Assembly: GCA_964606885.1 (NCBI GenBank)
Contig: CAZSHB010000010.1
Location: 1 to 34,965, forward strand
Direction: 5' to 3'
Length of the DNA: 34,965 nucleotides
Origin: CAZSHB01 sp964606885
GTDB taxonomy: Bacteria; Babelota; Babeliae; Babelales; CAIQNR01
The notes beneath the pieces were generated by a model. The model saw only the letters and a program-made list of their open reading frames with translations. It did no database searches and had not been told where the DNA came from. The translations under genes and the position numbers were made by a program. Shown piece by piece: positions 32,379 to 34,965 of this stretch; positions within the stretch are counted from its first letter, which is position 1, and every line of letters begins with the position of its first letter.

Positions 32379-32984
32379 TTATACTGCTAAAAGTTTTTGA
32401 GTTAGAGCACCGGTAATACGCGTATCAACCGTTACTTGCTTTAAAAAATGTGTTGCAGCTTTTGCTTCTGGTGACATACCAGATTCTTTTATAAGTGGTT
32501 GTACTAGAGCGCCAGTCACTTTTGCTACCAACGTACCTAAGCCAATTTTAACTAAAATAGAAAAGGCTAACTCATCACAACGAGCTGCTTTATACGCAAG
32601 AAGTAAACCAAGTGTGCCGACGCCAGCTGCACAACCTACATAATAGGATGCAGTTTTTGGCACAGCAATCGGTTGTATTTGAGATGGTATATCTAAAGAT
32701 GCATCAGTATGTGGATGCACGGCCTGCTGAACTGCAGTAAGACCTATAACCATAGGCATCTCAACACCAATAATTTTAGCAGTATAAGCAAGACCCGATT
32801 GAGCCCAGCCATATCCTACTAAAGAAGTCGCTAAAGGAAGTGTTGTAAGTAATGTATCAGAAGCACCTTGCACGAGCTGTCTTTGCGTAGCTGCAACAAC
32901 AGGTGCCGGTATATAATAAGCATGCACAGGCGAAACCGCTATCAGCAGTCCCAACATCCATAATGATTTTATATTCTTATTCAT
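32379..32984 (-). CDS. Secreted or membrane-associated Ala-rich protein, unknown family
   Basis: 201 aa. Signal peptide at about 1-22 (LWMLGLLIAVSPVHA, mature start YYIPAP). The rest is unusually hydrophobic for a secreted protein: segments at about 38-60, 70-90, 115-132 and 142-165 could be membrane helices or buried helices (YYVGCAAGVGTLGLLLAYKA). A Pro-rich stretch (about 92-110) separates them. No known domain. ATG with GGAGG ten bases upstream. Convergent with ftsK with no space for a terminator. It may be an inner-membrane protein with a cleaved or uncleaved N-terminal helix. Function unknown. Confidence 0.78.
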   Translation of the reverse strand: MNKNIKSLWMLGLLIAVSPVHAYYIPAPVVAATQRQLVQGASDTLLTTLPLATSLVGYGWAQSGLAYTAKIIGVEMPMVIGLTAVQQAVHPHTDASLDIPSQIQPIAVPKTASYYVGCAAGVGTLGLLLAYKAARCDELAFSILVKIGLGTLVAKVTGALVQPLIKESGMSPEAKAATHFLKQVTVDTRITGALTQKLLAV

Positions 32985-33310
32985 AAACTTAATACCTCCA
33001 TAAACGTACTATAGATCAGCATATCGATTATCCAGAGCCACTCAAATGGTCGGCAAATAAGCTCAGCAAAGCAGTATCTATTACTCAATAAAACTGCTTG
33101 GTTTTAAGCTCAGATATAAGCTTTTTTAGTGAAATACCCAAAAATTTAATGCCAAACAGAAACAGATTGTCAAATAAAATAATAGCTCTTTTTTGATGTT
33201 TTAAGCTTACTATTCTTGACAATTATTCAAAATATAGACATCTTCTAGCCGACATCACCTACAGTAATCATCAAACGCACAAACCTAACGGAAAACCGGA
33301 GAGCCTATCC
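32985..33310. other. Intergenic region before murF
   Basis: 326 bases. It contains two small hairpins (GCAGT/ACTGC near 33071-33097, and AAGCT/AGCTT at 33106-33123 followed by a T run, weakly terminator-like) and a perfect TTGACA at 33216-33221 that should be the murF -35, but no good -10 lies at 16-18 bases. AT-rich otherwise. No gene seen. Confidence 0.5.
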
Positions 33311-34699
33311 ATGCATCTTGATTATGAGATCCTTACACGAGTCGCCCCTGAAGCACGCCTACTACACGGACACCTAGGGCAGGATGTTAGTTTTTCTATC
33401 GATAGCCGGTCATTGCAAAGCACTGATCTGTTCTTCGCAATGACCGGTGCCGCTACCGATGGCCATCTTTTTATAGCTGACGCTCTTACTAAAGGTGCAG
33501 GCATCGTTATTGCTCAAGATAAAGAACATCTCTTACTCTCTATTCCCGCAACAATACTCGCTCAAAAAATAGTAATTGTTACTCCCAATCCGCTCCATCT
33601 CTTGTTGGATCTTGCTCGTGCATGGCGCGCTCGATTTGCATACCCGATTATTGGAATCACAGGATCTATTGGCAAAACAAGCACCAAAGACACCCTGGTA
33701 TCAGTTATGGAACACACAGGCAAAAAATATATCGCATCATACGCCAACCAAAACACACTGCTTGGCATCGCCCTTACTATGTCTCGCTTAAAGGCAGATC
33801 TTGATTGTGCCATATTTGAAGTTGGCATTAGTAAAGTAGGCGAGATGGCAAAAATGGCCCATCTACTACAACCAACCACAGGCATTATTACCTACATAGC
33901 CCACACACATACTGAAGGCCTTGGTAACATCACCACCATTAGTGCCGAAAAACGGGCCCTGTTTTCCTGCTTTAAAGAAACAAGTATTGGTATCATTAAT
34001 GGTGATCAACCACTCCTAAGCGGAACCAGTTACACACACCCGGTGATCCGTTTTGGTACTAAAACAACCAACCAAATTCAAGCACGTCAGATTAAACATC
34101 ATGGCGACTCACTCTCGTGCGTACTTAAAATATACGGACAAAAACAGTCCATTACCCTCACACCAGATCATCCTGGTAGACTTAATAGTGCACTTGCGTG
34201 TATTGCCATAAGTCACCATTTGGGGCTCCCTATAGAACAAGTACTTGCCGGTATTAGTGCCTACCAACCAGTGCATCAACGCTTTAAAAGCTGCCAACTT
34301 AAAGATTACAAAGGCGTGGTTATTGACGATTCTTACAACGCATCACCAGAAAGCGTTAAAGCTGCTCTTCTTGCTTTTGATTCATTACCGCACAAAGGCA
34401 AAAAAGTGGCCGTGCTTGGTGACATGCTTGAACTTGGCCCTACCAGCGGATTCTGGCATCGTCAGCTTGGCCGTTTTCTTAAAAAGACCCCTACCGTTAC
34501 CCATGTGGTTTTTGTAGGCAAAGAAACAGAAGCTTCCCTTAAGCTCGTACCAGCGCATGTTACCGTGACCCATGTTAAGGAATGGAGCGATGCAATTCCT
34601 GCAGTTCGTGCTACACTAGAAGACGACACTGCGGTCCTAGTCAAAGGATCGCGCGGCATACAATTAAGCAAAGTTGTTAAAGAACTGGTACAGGATTAA
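33311..34699 (+). CDS. murF: UDP-N-acetylmuramoyl-tripeptide--D-alanyl-D-alanine ligase
   Basis: 462 aa, normal MurF length. It adds D-Ala-D-Ala to the UDP-MurNAc-tripeptide, the last cytoplasmic step of the precursor, using ATP. N-terminal substrate domain: FSIDSRSLQSTDLFFAM and GAATDGHLFI. Central ATPase domain: GITGSIGKTSTKD (115-127), NQNTLLGIA, and EVGISKVGEM. C-terminal domain: DDSYNASPESVKAAL, LGDMLELG and VKGSRG, all diagnostic of MurF over MurE or MurC. ATG with GGAGAG seven bases upstream. Five bases separate it from rsmH, so they are one transcript. The gene implies that a peptidoglycan pathway is at least partly kept. Confidence 0.96.
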   Translation: MHLDYEILTRVAPEARLLHGHLGQDVSFSIDSRSLQSTDLFFAMTGAATDGHLFIADALTKGAGIVIAQDKEHLLLSIPATILAQKIVIVTPNPLHLLLDLARAWRARFAYPIIGITGSIGKTSTKDTLVSVMEHTGKKYIASYANQNTLLGIALTMSRLKADLDCAIFEVGISKVGEMAKMAHLLQPTTGIITYIAHTHTEGLGNITTISAEKRALFSCFKETSIGIINGDQPLLSGTSYTHPVIRFGTKTTNQIQARQIKHHGDSLSCVLKIYGQKQSITLTPDHPGRLNSALACIAISHHLGLPIEQVLAGISAYQPVHQRFKSCQLKDYKGVVIDDSYNASPESVKAALLAFDSLPHKGKKVAVLGDMLELGPTSGFWHRQLGRFLKKTPTVTHVVFVGKETEASLKLVPAHVTVTHVKEWSDAIPAVRATLEDDTAVLVKGSRGIQLSKVVKELVQD

Positions 34700-34704
34700 C
34701 CTAC

Positions 34705-34965
34705 ATGCAAGATAAAAAGAAACTTATAGACGCTCCAGAAGCGACAGAAGCAGCATCTACCGTCTATCATATTCCGGTGCTCCTCAACCAAGTGCTTGAA
34801 ACACTGGTGAACAAACCTGACGGTCTGTATATGGATGTCACGTTTGGTGGCGGCGGTCACTCACAAGCAATTTTAGATACCTTTCCTAAAAGCAAGGTCG
34901 TTGGTCTTGACTGGGATAAAGATGCACACGAAAACGCTGCACCGCTTTTAGAAAAATACCCAGAA
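34705..34965 (+). CDS. rsmH: 16S rRNA m4C1402 methyltransferase, 5' part
   Basis: 87 residues visible; the frame is open to the right edge. After a short charged N-terminus comes YHIPVLLNQVLETL (21-34), matching HxPVLLxEvl of RsmH (MraW); DVTFGGGGHSQAIL (44-57) is the SAM-binding glycine motif, and GLDWDKDA (67-74) the acidic SAM-ribose loop. The enzyme methylates N4 of C1402 in 16S rRNA. It follows murF by five bases; in most dcw clusters rsmH lies several genes before murF, so the order here is unusual. Confidence 0.95.
   Translation, partial: MQDKKKLIDAPEATEAASTVYHIPVLLNQVLETLVNKPDGLYMDVTFGGGGHSQAILDTFPKSKVVGLDWDKDAHENAAPLLEKYPE

Overview
The window reads as chromosomal DNA of a Gram-negative, probably reduced and host-associated bacterium. 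It carries a periplasmic parvulin (PpiD type), a SPOR protein, an outer-membrane beta-barrel protein, UppP, MurF, FtsK and RsmH. It also encodes a very large number of signal-peptide proteins that match no family I know. This mix, together with a CarD regulator, a DUF378-like small membrane protein and proteins rich in eukaryote-type short motifs, fits the candidate phylum Dependentiae (TM6), whose members live with protists. That placement is inference; no rRNA gene is in the window.

Layout. (1) Positions 1-3295, minus strand: an overlapping three-gene operon miaA - SPOR protein - ppiD (ppiD runs off the left edge). (2) 3425-4800, minus: a short secreted delta-60-repeat protein and carD, each followed by a clear terminator; the carD leader holds a 9-bp direct repeat. 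(3) 4988-7730, plus: two tandem multi-pass membrane proteins of Wzx/MOP flippase type, meeting a convergent secreted protein (7727-8260). (4) 8261-9254: about 1 kb without a confident gene but with palindromes, a GT-rich tract beside an AT-rich tract, a strong paired RNA-like structure, direct repeats and a terminator. (5) 9255-11150: dnaK with a near-consensus sigma-70 promoter and its own terminator.

(6) 11234-26037 is the distinctive part: about 15 kb holding thirteen genes, twelve of them for signal-peptide proteins of unknown family (100-799 aa) and one for a small two-helix membrane protein. All but one are on the minus strand, in several short operons, the longest being 26037 -> 19679. 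The products are mostly alpha-helical, with disordered Pro/Ser/Gln/Asp-rich N-terminal parts. Several carry motifs normally read by eukaryotic proteins: PPxY/LPxY (22952-24115), YxxV tyrosine motifs plus a proline run (21641-22939), RxLF plus [ST]Px[KR] (13654-15336), and basic NLS-like clusters (19267-19569 and 18525-19139). A short basic/aromatic amphipathic segment recurs in at least six of them. My working hypothesis is an exported effector or surface-protein locus aimed at a eukaryotic host; the export route across the outer membrane is not visible here.

(7) 26145-27242: ychF. (8) 27388-28971, minus: a probable major outer-membrane barrel protein. (9) 29317-32371, plus: uppP and ftsK. 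(10) 32379-32984, minus: a small secreted or membrane protein. (11) 33311-34965, plus: murF and the start of rsmH, a rearranged piece of the division/cell-wall cluster. No tRNA, rRNA, CRISPR array or transposase gene was recognised.
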